Source of the DNA: Patiria miniata
Taxonomy: Eukaryota; Echinodermata; Asteroidea; Valvatida; Asterinidae
Length of the DNA stretch: 64,000 nucleotides
Direction: 5' to 3'
Assembly (NCBI RefSeq): GCF_015706575.1
Contig: NW_024037076.1
Span: forward strand, 14,016,898 to 14,080,897
The notes under the pieces were generated by a model. That model did no database searches, had not been told where the DNA came from, and saw nothing but the letters and a program-made list of their open reading frames with translations. Both the position numbers and the translations under genes were made by a program. This document shows, piece by piece, positions 43,304 through 54,700 of this stretch; within the stretch, counting starts at the first letter, position 1, and every line of letters starts with the position of its first letter.

Positions 43304-44818
43304 AACGTGTTTGCTTAATTTTCATTCATACAGATGCGAGTAAATGCTTCAAAATTGGAAGTACCAGTAAAAGCAGATGTTATATTCATACGAACATGGT
43401 ATCGTTTGTACTTTATGAACTTTGTTAATATTAATTTTTCGCGATTAACATGTATAATAAATGCTGTATGCTTTTGCGCAGAATTATTTGCTGTATAATT
43501 TCAAGGTTGCCCCAACCCAGCCTTGTGAATGACAAGTGCATATTTGAAATCTGAAGCATTTACTCCTTTATATCCATACGAAACGTACAGATGGGAGTAA
43601 TGCAAATGCCAGTTTTTATTCATACGAACTACCGTATGGTATTATTTGTACTTTTTCGCGATTAACATTAATAAATGCAGTAATTTTTGCGCATAATTAT
43701 GTGCTTTTATATTTTCAAGGTAGCCCCAACCCAACCTTGAAATATGACAAGTAAATATTTAAAATTTGTAGCATTTACCCCTTTTTATTCATAAGAAACG
43801 AAGTAAACGCTTATAGTGTAGCAAAAGCTTAAAGGTAAAAGTAATTATTTTCAGAATTTAGCAAACGGTTTTTAGTAAAAGTGTTTGCTTAATTTTCATT
43901 CATACAGATGCGAGTAAATGCTTCAAAATGGTAGCAAAAGCAAATGCCATGTTTTATTCATACGAACATGGTATCATTTGTACTTTATGAACTTTAATAA
44001 ATGCAGTAATTTTTGCGCAGAAGTATTTTACTTTATAATTTCAAGGTTGCCCCAACCCAGCCTTGTAAATGACAAGTGCATATTTGAAATCTGAAGCATT
44101 TACTCCTTTATATTCATACGAAACGAAGTAAATGATAAATATTTTTTTTCTGGTAATGAAACCAAGGATCCTCAAAAGTGCATGCCCCATGCACTGTAGC
44201 TCGCAAACCCCGAAAAAAAACGTAGAGAGAAGACAATGAGAAGAAATTACAGTTTTAGAGGTGTGAGGAAAACCCCAGAAGAATAGTCTGGGGAAAACCC
44301 ACGGAATCAGGTAGGGACTGAAACCCAATCCACATGTAGACCATGGGTGCCGATGCACAGCGCATTGTGCACGTAAACGGCATTGCGTTCGTCGCGTTTG
44401 ATGCGCTTTTTTTGTATCTGTCCTCCAGCACGTGACCCTCCCCGGTGCCGCTTTCCGTTTCGGTTATGATAGTTTTATTTTCTGCAAACTTATAAACATG
44501 TAAAGCTTTACATTTTGCAGGCCATTTACTCAAGAGCAAATGGTTTTTAGTAAAAGTGTTTGCTTAATTTTCATTCATACTGATGCGAGTAAATGCTTCG
44601 AAAGTGGTAGAAAAAGCAAATGCCATGCTTTATTCATACAAACATATGGTATCATTTGTACTTTATGAACTTTAATAAATGCAGTAGTTTTTGCGCAGAA
44701 TTATTTTGCTTTATAATTTCAAGGTTGCCCCAACCCAGCCTTGTAAATGACAAGTGCATATTTGAAATCTGAAGCATTTACTCCTTTTTATTCATACAAA
44801 ACGAAGAAAACGATTATT
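43304..44818 (+). repeat. tandem array J, four units with an insert
   Basis: Units at about 43307-43594, 43595-43810, 43881-44130 and 44558-44806. Shared landmarks are gtgtttgcttaattttcatt, catacgaacatggtat, aaggttgccccaacccagcc and tgacaagtgcatatttgaaa. An insert of unrelated sequence (44131-44545) splits units 3 and 4 and includes 'ggggaaaacccac'. No open frame. Confidence 0.85.
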
Positions 44819-44819
44819 A

Positions 44820-44975
44820 GGCCAAAAAAGGCTCTGGTTTCTGGTATGCGCGCGCGTCGCCATAACCATGCGCGTCGGCAATGTAAGATGATGTCTTTCA
44901 ATGTAAGATGATGTCTCAAACCACCAAACTCACTGGTTCGACTGGAATCCTGCTGCTGCACAATTTTAACGTGTT
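44820..44975 (+). mobile_element. MITE family E, left-end fragment E2
   Basis: ttaggcc-A(n), ggctctggtttctggtatgc, 'ccatgcgcgtcggca' and gctgctgcacaattttaacg match the left 150 bp of E (52920-53287). It stops at repeat D2. Confidence 0.8.
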
Positions 44976-45575
44976 ATTTCTCATAAAGTTATTTCTCATG
45001 TCTAAGTTTATTTCAAGCATGAAGTACAAAGGAAAATCGATGTTAAATACAGTTTTTCAGAGTTTTTTATTTTTTGCACTCCCCTTTTTGAAAAATCAAG
45101 CTCCGCCCCCCAAAATTGTGCAAGATCCAAGATGTGTTCACCTCTTAAAATTATTTTCAGCCCATTTTAACTAGACCTGCCAATTTTCAGGATTTTACTA
45201 CCAAACCGAATAATGTTTTCTATATTAGAACCAAACTGCTAATATATACCGCCTCTTTTGTACATTTAGGCCACGCCTACAAAATGGGTGGAAATTAACT
45301 GGTGTTCGAAAGCTACAATGTTATATTTTATGTTTAAGTTTATTTCAAACCATAGAAAAACAAGGAAAATGGATGTTAAATACAGTTTTCATGAGTTTGT
45401 ATTGTTTGCACCCCCTTTTAAAAAAAATCAAGCTCCGCCCCCAAAATGGGCAAGATCCAGGATGGGTCCCGATCTTAAAATGAATTCTAGCCCATTGGGA
45501 CCCCACCTGCCAAATTTCATGCTTTTACCACAAAGTGCACGATTTGGGCCAAAAATGGACCTAAGCAGCTCCACT
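44976..45575 (-). repeat. dimeric repeat D, copy D2 (reverse)
   Basis: Reverse complement of D1 with both half-units (tcaagctccgcccc at about 45100 and 45430) and the same outer end agcagctccact. D1 and D2 face each other across about 2.2 kb of other repeats. Confidence 0.85.
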
Positions 45576-45647
45576 ATAAAGGAAAGGAGAGGGTGAGAGT
45601 AGAGGAGGGAAAGTGGAGGAAAATAACCACAAAGGTTCAAAGTTATA

Positions 45648-45872
45648 TCAAGCTACATGAGTCGTTTGTCGGGAATTTTCATTTGGAGATACAGGCTAAA
45701 ATAGGGCCACTTCATCACATCTCTTGGTGTTCCGACTTCCATAATTTTATAACCAAAGATGGTATCAGCATGCGGGTTTCACAGCGGTAATGCTGAGACT
45801 CTGCTGTTTTCAAATCTGTAATAAATATATAAAAAAATTGACCGCGGTCGACAAACGACTCATTTAGCTTGA
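45648..45872. mobile_element. short inverted-repeat element
   Basis: Ends tcaagctacatgagtcgtt and complement aacgactcatttagcttga are inverted across about 225 bp. No coding capacity; MITE-like. Confidence 0.6.
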
Positions 45873-46178
45873 TCGCATCTCTTTTTTAGAACTTGAAAAT
45901 TAATTGAAAACAGTGGTGGCCTAGTATGGAAAACTTTCCGAAATTACGTGCCTTCACCGAAAACGTTGGTCTTTCTTAAGGGGAGAGCAGGCAAAGACAA
46001 ATGGTCACTGGAAAATATGATATATTGAATTAGCTGTTGAGAATATTAGCATTATTTTATCTTCTCTCCAAACAAAATAGGCCTACATAACAGTGTAAAA
46101 AATCTGTCTGCAATAATTGCAATAATATTGGATCTTAGCCAATGAAATTGTGCTGCCCTACAAGAAGGTGGTTTGATC

Positions 46179-46718
46179 CAGAGTTGTAATGACGCGAGTC
46201 AATGACTCGACTCGAGTCCGACTCGAGTCTAAATGTTTGGTGACTCGACGGCGACTCAACGAGTCCCTATGGGTAAATGACTCGACTCGACTCGAGTCAC
46301 TGCGAGCAAATGACTCGACTCGAGCGAAGGCTCGAGTCCTAAAAATAAACGCAAAATTTTGCGAAAAGTATTTGCAATGACTTACGGTGCAAATTTTATA
46401 TTCAGTTACAAACATGCAACGTGTCACAGACTCCAACCTTTGGTTCAGGAACGCACAAAATACTATCCAGGAACCGGATTTTAAACACATTGTTTTATCA
46501 TTGGCCTTGGGCTTTTGGTAAATAGTTTTCAAATATTCGTGACTCGAATTGACTCTAACTAAATATTTGACTCTCTCGACTTGACTCGACTTTCTTGACC
46601 TAATGACTCGACTTGACTCGAGTCACTTCTTTAAAAAAAAAACTCGACTCGACTGTCGTCTTTTCTTTAAAATGACTCACTCAAACTCGAGTCACAAACA
46701 TCAGTCGTCACAACTCTG
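46179..46718. mobile_element. hAT-type MITE L
   Basis: Starts cagagttgtaatgacgcgag and ends with the complement gtcgtcacaactctg, and is flanked by perfect 8-bp duplications gtttgatc (46171-46178 and 46719-46726). The cagag start and 8-bp target duplication are hAT features. Both subterminal regions are dense in tgactcgactcgag repeats, likely transposase-binding sites in the autonomous partner. Confidence 0.92.
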
Positions 46719-46726
46719 GTTTGATC

Positions 46727-47136
46727 CACTGTGTACATTGATCCCGTGTTGGGAGATCGGCGAGGGCCTTTCTTGGCAATAAGATAATGATTGAATGACT
46801 TTTCCCCCGTCTGGCGATCTTTATTCGTTCGGTTGAACTGACTCCGAGTCACAGAAAGTTGGGTAGGACCGAATGAAATTTCATTATCGGTCCGTATGAT
46901 TGTGATGATCAGCCCCCTTAATCCGAACTCCTCCATGATCCGAATCACCGACAAGTTGTGGGTTTTGTACCTAAAACGAAAGAACGCTATTATAGCACTT
47001 GCTTTTTTCATCAGTGGCTATGCTGTTAACCTTTCAGCACCGTCGGACTCAAGAACCTTTCATCAGTGGGTATGGACATGGGTGTGGAAATGGAAGTGGG
47101 AAACCAGATAAGGGTATAGAAGTCCCTGGATGTCGG
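46727..47136. other. no gene seen
   Basis: Short open frames on both strands, none recognisable. Confidence 0.4.
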
Positions 47137-48056
47137 CAATCCCGGGACATACAGTTATTTCGTTTTACCGTTTTGCATTTCCTCAAAACAAAAACAGTAA
47201 ACAAACCATTGACCGTTTTGTCGTTTTACAGTTTTGTAAAACGGTCAAACGGTATTAAGATAAATACGGTTTCTCTGATGATCAATGATTTTTGTTTTAC
47301 AGTTTTACACAAATAACTTTGAAAAACAGCAAAACGGTCAGTATTGAATACAGACTGTTTTTTTTATTTCAGTGTCATAATGAACAGTCCGTGGTGCATT
47401 TTGTGGTGCTGGGCAAGGGGGATGGAGGGGGACCATGCTTTACATGAAAAAGTGTTACCTCGGCATAATGCGTGAGCGATTCCTGGCGTGACCCTGACCC
47501 CCTTCTCACGCGATTCAGTTGGTGGGGCTTAAGAGTTGCAAGTAAAAATGGCGCTGGAAAACTTCAAGGGGAGGACATTACTTTTTACAATGGATATAGG
47601 ATGGTAATACGTTTGAAGAAGTTGCAGATATTTGAAGGAAATTGGATTTCGGCGCGACTCTTCAATAGCCAGTTCAAAAACTATGTCGTGAGAACGAAAT
47701 GTGAGGAGGGTAATTTGGGTCCCAGGCAATGACTCGATCCCATGAGGACGCATTAACATTCCTAGGTGCATTGCTTAATTGCCTTACCTAAATCAAAAAA
47801 TTTGGTCGACAGGACTATTGACCGTTTTTCATTGTCATGTTCTTGTAAAACAACACTCTGAAAGGAAGCAACTAACTGTTTATCGCTTTCAACAATTAAG
47901 AAAAACAACAAAAAGGTCATTGTTTTTTGTGACCTAATACCGTTTGACCGTTTTACAAAACTGTAAACCGAAAAAACGGTCAATGGTGCGTTTACTGTTT
48001 TTGTTTTTAAGAAAATCCAAAACGGTAAAACGAAATAACGGTATGTCCCGGGATTG
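47137..48056. mobile_element. long-TIR element M
   Basis: About 920 bp with ends caatcccgggacatac and gtatgtcccgggattg, flanked by tcgg on both sides (47133-47136 and 48057-48060), a 4-bp target duplication. Inverted arms of about 150 bp are full of gttttaccgttttgc-type motifs (repeated cgttttac, aaacggt). The centre has no recognisable protein. Confidence 0.85.
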
Positions 48057-48851
48057 TCGGCGCCCACCTAACCTATACATTATTATCATAAGGGATTGGC
48101 AGTATGAATGGTTGCGGCCCAAAAACATAAAGAGTTGAATAAACGTTAGGCGAACCATAGAGCAAGGACCTTGCTCTATGGGCGAACCATACACCAAATC
48201 CCGGGGTAATGTACATGTAAATCAGTCATGTGTGTCTGTTGAGTTCGGTTCAAAGGGTGTAGTACGTATGGTGGCCTACAGTCAGTTTCGCGCCTGCACC
48301 ACTGAACTGGACCCGGGACGGGCAACTCGTGGCGCCAACTTTATTGGGGAGGACTACTTTAGTGTGGTCGCATGAATCATTCTACATTGTACCCCATGCG
48401 TGAATGTAGTGTTTCACTTTCCGGTGGAGAACTAAAACTGGACAGTGACGACGGGTACTTAGCTTCGAATATTCGGCCGCTCTGTGACGATGAGCTTGAG
48501 GAAACTGAGTGAGGTATGAAAATATAGGCCAAGCCATTTGTTGGTTTCAACATGGAGGAATAAGAACATCGAGTGGCCGGCCGTTTGTCTTTTGAAGTAG
48601 GCTTAGTTGCTAGCAGAATTGTTTGGTCGATATGGGAGCTAGAGTTGAGAATGTTTACACCACAGTTGCATAGCGTTGCATGTAAAGTGAGGTTAATGAA
48701 GGACGTATTGAAAAAAAGCCAGGTAAGGTGTGGAGCAGGAGTTAAAAGGAAATGCGCCACATTCACTGAATAATTTAATATCCCTTTCGCTTGTAGAAAT
48801 ATTGTGTGAGGCTATAGCCTAGGCTACCATTTGTTAACTGTATGTTGTTAT
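48057..48851 (+). promoter_or_regulatory. CpG-richer patch; possible promoter or first exon
   Basis: About 48180-48520 is richer in CpG and GC than its surroundings and ends before a gag|gtatga donor-like site near 48512. It lies 3.1 kb upstream of the first coding exon of the SLC6 gene, on a plausible strand for its leader. A perfect 14-bp-arm hairpin (arms ccatagagcaagg) lies at 48153-48182. Evidence for promoter function is indirect. Confidence 0.22.
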
Positions 48852-49354
48852 GGGTGAGTCAAAAAACACGAAACCCAAATGTCGGGACTATTGTTTTATT
48901 TAAGTTCTGCATGTGTAGCACTTTCAAAACCTAGGATATGAAAGCCCAATTCATAAGCTTTCTTTTAGTACAAAAATCATTTAAATCACGTACGTACTTT
49001 TCAAGTTACGGGATTTTAAACGACCATCGTTTTAAAGTTCTGTCCACGGATCACACAAAAGGTGTGCGTTCTTTCAGAAAACCGAAAACATGACATCCCG
49101 GTGATTTGTCGTTTTCGTTTTGCTGAAAGAACAATTACCTTTTTGTGATCCGTGGGAGTGGACAGAACTGTAAAACGATGTTGTGTTTAAAAAGTCTGTA
49201 ACTTGAAAGGTACATAAGTGATTTGAATGATTCTTGTACTAAATGAATTGAGCTTTCATATCCTAGATTTCGAAAGTGCCACATGCAGAACTTCAATAAA
49301 ACAATGCATGGTCCCGACATTCATGACATTTGGGTTTCATTTTTTGAAACTAAG
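48852..49354. mobile_element. foldback element N2
   Basis: Arms of about 235 bp: the left starts gggtgagtcaaaaaacacga, the right ends ttgggtttcattttttgaaa. Both carry the N1 sequence tatcctag..ttcgaaagtg in opposite orientation. The inner arms include 'ttctgtccacggatcac' and its complement. The outer right end has lost the tgactcaccc motif. Confidence 0.85.
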
Positions 49355-49880
49355 TAACTAATGCATCATATTTGAAACAATATTAATTGATGGATCATCC
49401 CAGTTTTGTAATTTGCCTTCCGCCTTTCTGGACGTGTCCTTGTGGGCAAATTTTTTTCACAGCACAGACAACAAGAAAAGGCTTGTGCAGTTCAAAGGAC
49501 GTAGGCCCTATGCTTTGGCATTGTTGGGCTTTTATTCATATGAACTGATGCAGTTCACATAATAGTGAGGATCACTTGGTAAAGCGCCGGTATCCGCCAA
49601 GCATGACGCTCATGCATGGTGCATAAATACAAAGAAAAAAGTACATTACAAAAAGATGAAGAAAAAAACCAGATGGGTTTGGAGGGTAGATTGGAATGTA
49701 GACAGGGATTTCATTTGGGGTACCTACATGCAGTTCAAGTGCATTGTTTTCAATTCCAAATACATGTAGTTCTATTGTCCTTTCGTAATTTTATGTAAAA
49801 TAGGGCTGACATGAAGTGCTGCTTCATTGTTATTTTATACTCAGACTCAAACTGGAGGACATGGGAACAAATCATTGTGT
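49355..49880. other. no gene seen
   Basis: No recognisable feature. Confidence 0.4.
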
Positions 49881-50371
49881 TTAAAGGGAATATACATCAT
49901 TTGCTTTTGCTGTAATTTTCAGAAATGGATGGAATTGGGGGGTTGAAAATATAAAGCAAATATAGTTACACTGACTTTTTTGAGGTTTTGGGTTCGAAAA
50001 TGCTATAAAAACCAAGAAAAACAATCATTTTCCTGCAGTTTACATACATTGGGGAATTGTAAGGTCAGGGAACCAGTCTAGCTGGCTTGTACCCGTTCAT
50101 AAGTGTGTAATCGATTGCAAACAAGTGCGATGGTCAATTGGGGCCAGTATTTAAAAAAAAAAACACAGTTTTTTCCAACGCTGGTCGGCCGACCAGCGTT
50201 GGATCGAAATTGATACAAAAATACCACTTTTCTTGAAAATGACAGTATACCAGGTGCCATGATTTTACAGGATGCTTTACACTGTCATTCACTAACAGTC
50301 CAGCAAGGTATTTCAAAATGATTTGGTAGTTTTATTTTTTGATGTTTGCAAATGTTGTATTTTCCCTTTAA
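49881..50371 (+). mobile_element. MITE family A, copy A5
   Basis: Starts ttaaagggaatatacatcat, ends ttgtattttccctttaa. The central palindrome is perfect. It is of the A1/A4 subfamily (ggatcgaaattgatacaaa after the palindrome). Confidence 0.9.
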
Positions 50372-51009
50372 TGCCACAGCCACAGATGCATGGAAAACAA
50401 GAAACTATTTTGTGTAACCGAGCTTGGTAAGGTTACGCAGAAAATTCACAGTGACACTGGGATATGATTTTTAAAATATTATTTTATGCCAAAAACAAAA
50501 TGACAGTCATTCTTCAGTCGTCTGTAATATCAGAATTTAATTTCATTACAAATATACAATGACTGTGAATCCAATTATTCAATTATTCAATTATTTGACA
50601 TAAACCACCTCTCCTTATCCTTGGTTATCCTTCATTAGAATTTATAACGATTCTATAAACCTTCTATTTACATTCATTTGTGGTAGAGAAATGTCTGTGG
50701 CATGAATTTACAAGTAGAGAAGCTTATTACAAATATTAATAGAACCACCATCAGCCCTCAATGGGATTATCCATTTATCCACATAATCTCTCTGCTAGAG
50801 TAATATACCTCCAGGGGCAACCACTGATATACTTCATTACCATTCCTCAGGTTTCATATTTGATTTACCACCGTGCATAATGGTTTGCCCATGCACAGCT
50901 AGTCCAACACCCTGTGGCCCAACTTTAACTGTAGAACTATTGTAATTAGTTTGGTTTTCATCATAGTCATCTGTGTCCTTATAAACGAAATGGCAGAAGC
51001 AGCATGGAC
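50372..51009. other. no gene seen
   Basis: AT-rich, no recognisable feature. Confidence 0.4.
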
Positions 51010-51512
51010 AAAGTTTGGTGGGGGGGGGGGGGATTCTGGGCCCCCCCCCAAGATCTCGGCAATCGAGTGATGAAAAATTATGAAACTCAGTACATGCATA
51101 GAACACTCTCAAAAGGAATTAAATGATTCTCAGGAGAACCAGGATCCAAAAGGAATTAAATGATTCTCAGGAGAACCAGGATCCACACACAGTGTTTCAA
51201 TCTGAATTCTTATATCATCTTCAAAGAAAACCTATAGGTCAAAGGGTTTTGGAATTATGGCTAATTAATTATTCATATGCACGAATGGTAATTCTGCTTT
51301 GTGTACACTGCGTAGCCCTATATGGGGAAATTCAGTTTAAATTTTTCGCTGTGCGGCAACCCGTGGTCCAAATGTTATGTTTTTGGTATCAAAAGATGCA
51401 CCAGACTCGAGGCTAAAAAGTCAGGACAGCTTGGGTCGCAATTTTTTTTTTTTTCATGGGGATTGCGGAAAAAGTTGAGGGGGTTCCCCCCCCCCCCCCC
51501 GGCCCTTTTATG
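51010..51512 (+). repeat. repeat family K, copy K2, with internal duplication
   Basis: Second K copy (see 36600-36985). It contains a fresh 36-bp tandem duplication (51112-51147 and 51148-51183) built on aaaaggaattaaatgattct. Poly-G near 51021 and poly-C near 51488 mark the ends, the latter about 95 bp upstream of the SLC6 exon 1 acceptor. Confidence 0.8.
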
Positions 51513-51602
51513 ATTAAGGAGTCAGTTTCCGTGGTTACATTTATTTTGAGTGAAATACCATGAATTTATATGTAAACTTCTCCTTGTACTTTGTAGCCAA
51601 CT

Positions 51603-51780
51603 ATGGAGGAGATGAAGTGTGCTGACATAAGTGACAATGAAGAGGCTCCTCGACAGCCCAAAGAAAAACGTCGCCCGGTCTGGCGGTCCAAGACCGAGTT
51701 TTTTCTTGCCTGTCTGGGCTACGCAGTCGGCCTGGGAAATGTGTGGCGTTTTCCTTACCTCTGCTTCGAGAATGGAGGTG
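51603..51780 (+). CDS. SLC6-like: SLC6 coding exon 1: N-terminus and TM1
   Basis: ATG at 51603 follows an acceptor (ttgtactttgtag) at 51596, so an untranslated upstream exon is likely. Reads [20 protein letters not shown], a basic [11 protein letters not shown] stretch, then TM1. Ends phase 1 at gaggtg|gtgagt. An acidic then basic cytoplasmic tail before TM1 is typical. Confidence 0.93.
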
Positions 51781-54700
51781 GTGAGTAGTAAAGTAGTCTC
51801 TGAGTTGGTCTCTACATTAATATTTTGGGAGGAACCTTTTTTTCTGCAAAATTTCCACCAAGAAAGTGTATGTCGCAATATCATTGTGATGGTTATTATT
51901 TTGTACAAGCGTTTAAACTTAAACTTTTGTTGTCAAAATACAATAATGTAAGTAGCAACATCACAATGCCGTAAAAGTATATTTGAAGGCCCCACAGTTC
52001 AGATATGTGCCCTGACGAAACAGAGAAATTGTAAATTCTGCAATGCTTAACAGTAACAGTTGTAAACCAACTACTAAAGGTACATTGCATGTGGGTTTGA
52101 GAACATTTTCAAATAAGCTCTTAAAGTCAGATAATGACTTTATTTCATTAAAATTGATGCATTGGAACAAACGCTATGCTTCATCAAACTCGAGTGTTGA
52201 AAATCGTCTTGGGCCACTTTCCTTGAAAGTGAGAAAGCGCAGTTAGAGAAACCAGGGGTGTGAAATCTCAGCTTTAAAGGTGATTTCAGCTTCTTCTTTT
52301 TTTGGATTTCAGCTTTTTTCCCTCACTTGCTATGTACAAAAGTATAGGAGATTTCCAAAGATCAGCTATTTTCACCTTTTTCAGCTACTTTTTTTGTATT
52401 TTCAGCTATTTTTATCCGTGGTCACTCTCACCCCTGAGAAACACACAAAGGATTTATTTCCTGAATTTGTCCAAGAGGTAACGTTTACCATACATTCTAA
52501 AAAGTATTTGGAAGCCCAATTATTCTATTCGGCTAAACATTAGACACAATTTTGAACACTACCCCCACTTTTCTGAAAACATGCCCGCTTCAACAATTAT
52601 TTTTTTCATGGGACAACCAGCGTAACCCATTGACCTATAAAATCCGCCCATGTTTACTTATGGAATTATTGCTTTACAATTTCGAATTATTGGCTGGGCA
52701 GGCTGGTTCCTGCCCCACAATCAACATCGACATTGTATGGACCGAAAGGCAGTGTGCTTGCAAAGCGGATCGATCTGTCCCCCCCCCCCCCAAAAAAAAA
52801 GTTTGTAGACATCCAAAAAAGGAAAAAGGGAGGTTTTGGTTGGAATATAACATACAAATTGAAACTTTGAATTAAAAATTAATTGAACTTGTTAAAGAGC
52901 ACGGAGAATGCAAATTTAAGGCCAAAAAAAAAAAGTCTCCGGTTTCTGGTATGCGCGCGCATAGCCGTAGCCATGCGCGTCGGCAAAATGAAAAAGTTTT
53001 TTTTTCAATGAAAGATGATGTCTCAAAACCGCCAAACTCACTGGTTTGACAGGAATTCTGCTGCTGCACAATTTTAACGTGTTTTTAGATGGGGTTATGA
53101 TCGAGAATAAGCTTAATGTAGCCTCTCTGAACTCCCATATATTTGCACTAAGTTTAGTGGGGCGCCATTTGCAGTCATCAGTCGACATTTGAAGCAAAAA
53201 AGTCAGGTTAAAAAAAAAAAAAAGCCGCGTCGCCGCACCACTTTTTGGACAAGCTCCATACCAGAAACCGGAGACTTTTTTTTGGCCTAAAGGGAATGTA
53301 CAACATTTGTTTTTGCTGCAATTTTCAGAAATAAATGGATTTGGAGGATTAGTATGTTATAGCAAATAATATTACATTGACTTGTTTCATGTTTTGGGTT
53401 CGTAGATGCTGGAAAACTACGAAAACCAATCATATTCTTGTAGGCTGGTTCCCTGACCCCGCTTAAGATGAAACGGAGCAATTTATAGACTTTGGGGAAT
53501 TGTAATATCAGAGAATCAGTCTAGCAGGCTTGTACCTCTTCACAGGTGTGTATTCAATTGCAAAGAAAATGCAGACGAACTAAATATGAAACATGAGGAG
53601 CACTTTTTGAAGAAAAAAAAAGCCAGTTTTCTCCAACGCTGGTTGGCCGACAAGCGTTGGAAAAATACAGTTTTTCTTGAAAATGTCAGCACACCAGGAG
53701 CCACAACTTTACAGGATGCTTTAGCTTAGACTGTCATTCCCTAACAATCCAGTAGGTAATTTGATCATTTCGTTTTTTGATGTTTGCAAATATTGTATCT
53801 TCCCTTTAAGCACAGTAGCACACATTTTATTATCATCACTTTGTGGTTTTGCTAAGAATGCATCCTCCAAAGCCACATTCTTAAAGTTTTCATCTTTTGT
53901 TCATTATACTTTCCAGCCTTTCTGAGTTCTCTTTTGAAACCTTCATCTGGCCCAGTTGTACATTACCTCTAAAATAAAAATATATATATACTGTAACCAA
54001 GTCTGCGCACGCATTCAGCATACCCCCTTTTGAAACTTACGTCCTGCCACATCTGGGCTCAGTTGTACATTCTTTCATCACCTCCACATAGAAGAAAAGA
54101 GGTTACACGTGTGTAAGTGCGTTGGATTCTCGCTCGTGTGAAAAAAGGGGTTCCTTAAATCTTGGTGTTGGACCCAGGTCAAACACAGAGATTTTAGATA
54201 GTTTAAAAGGCCCTATTGAGATTGATGTTAACCCCTTCCATCACCAGGTGCCTTTTTGATTCCCTACTGTATTGCCCTGATGGTAGCCGGGATGCCAACA
54301 TTCTTCCTGGATCTTGCCTTTGGCCAGTACAGCAGTTTGGGGCCATTTCCGTCTGGAAGTCTGTTCCATTCATGAGAGGTAATTATAGCGTCGTTCACTT
54401 CATATTGTCTTTCAATAAGCAGAACCTGAACAACATATCCTACAGCCCTCGCTCTACAGTTTGAAACGGTTCATGTTTTGTAATAACATCTGCCGACCAG
54501 AATGATCGATCCACTCAAGTAACAATGATAACAGTAAAGATATTCATGAGAGGTAATAAATTAGCGTCGTTCACTTCATATGTCTTTCAAAAGCAGAACC
54601 TGAACAACATATGCTACAGCCCTCGCTCTACAGTTTGAAACGGTTCATGTTTTGTAGTAACATTTGCCGACCAGAATGATCGATCCACTCAAGTAACAAT

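Larger units (their letters stand above)
51781..54247 (+). other. SLC6 intron 1
   Basis: Phase-1 intron of 2.5 kb with MITEs E and A6 adjoining. A poly-C/poly-A run lies at about 52780-52800. The rest (51781-52919 and 53810-54247) shows nothing I recognise. Confidence 0.8.
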
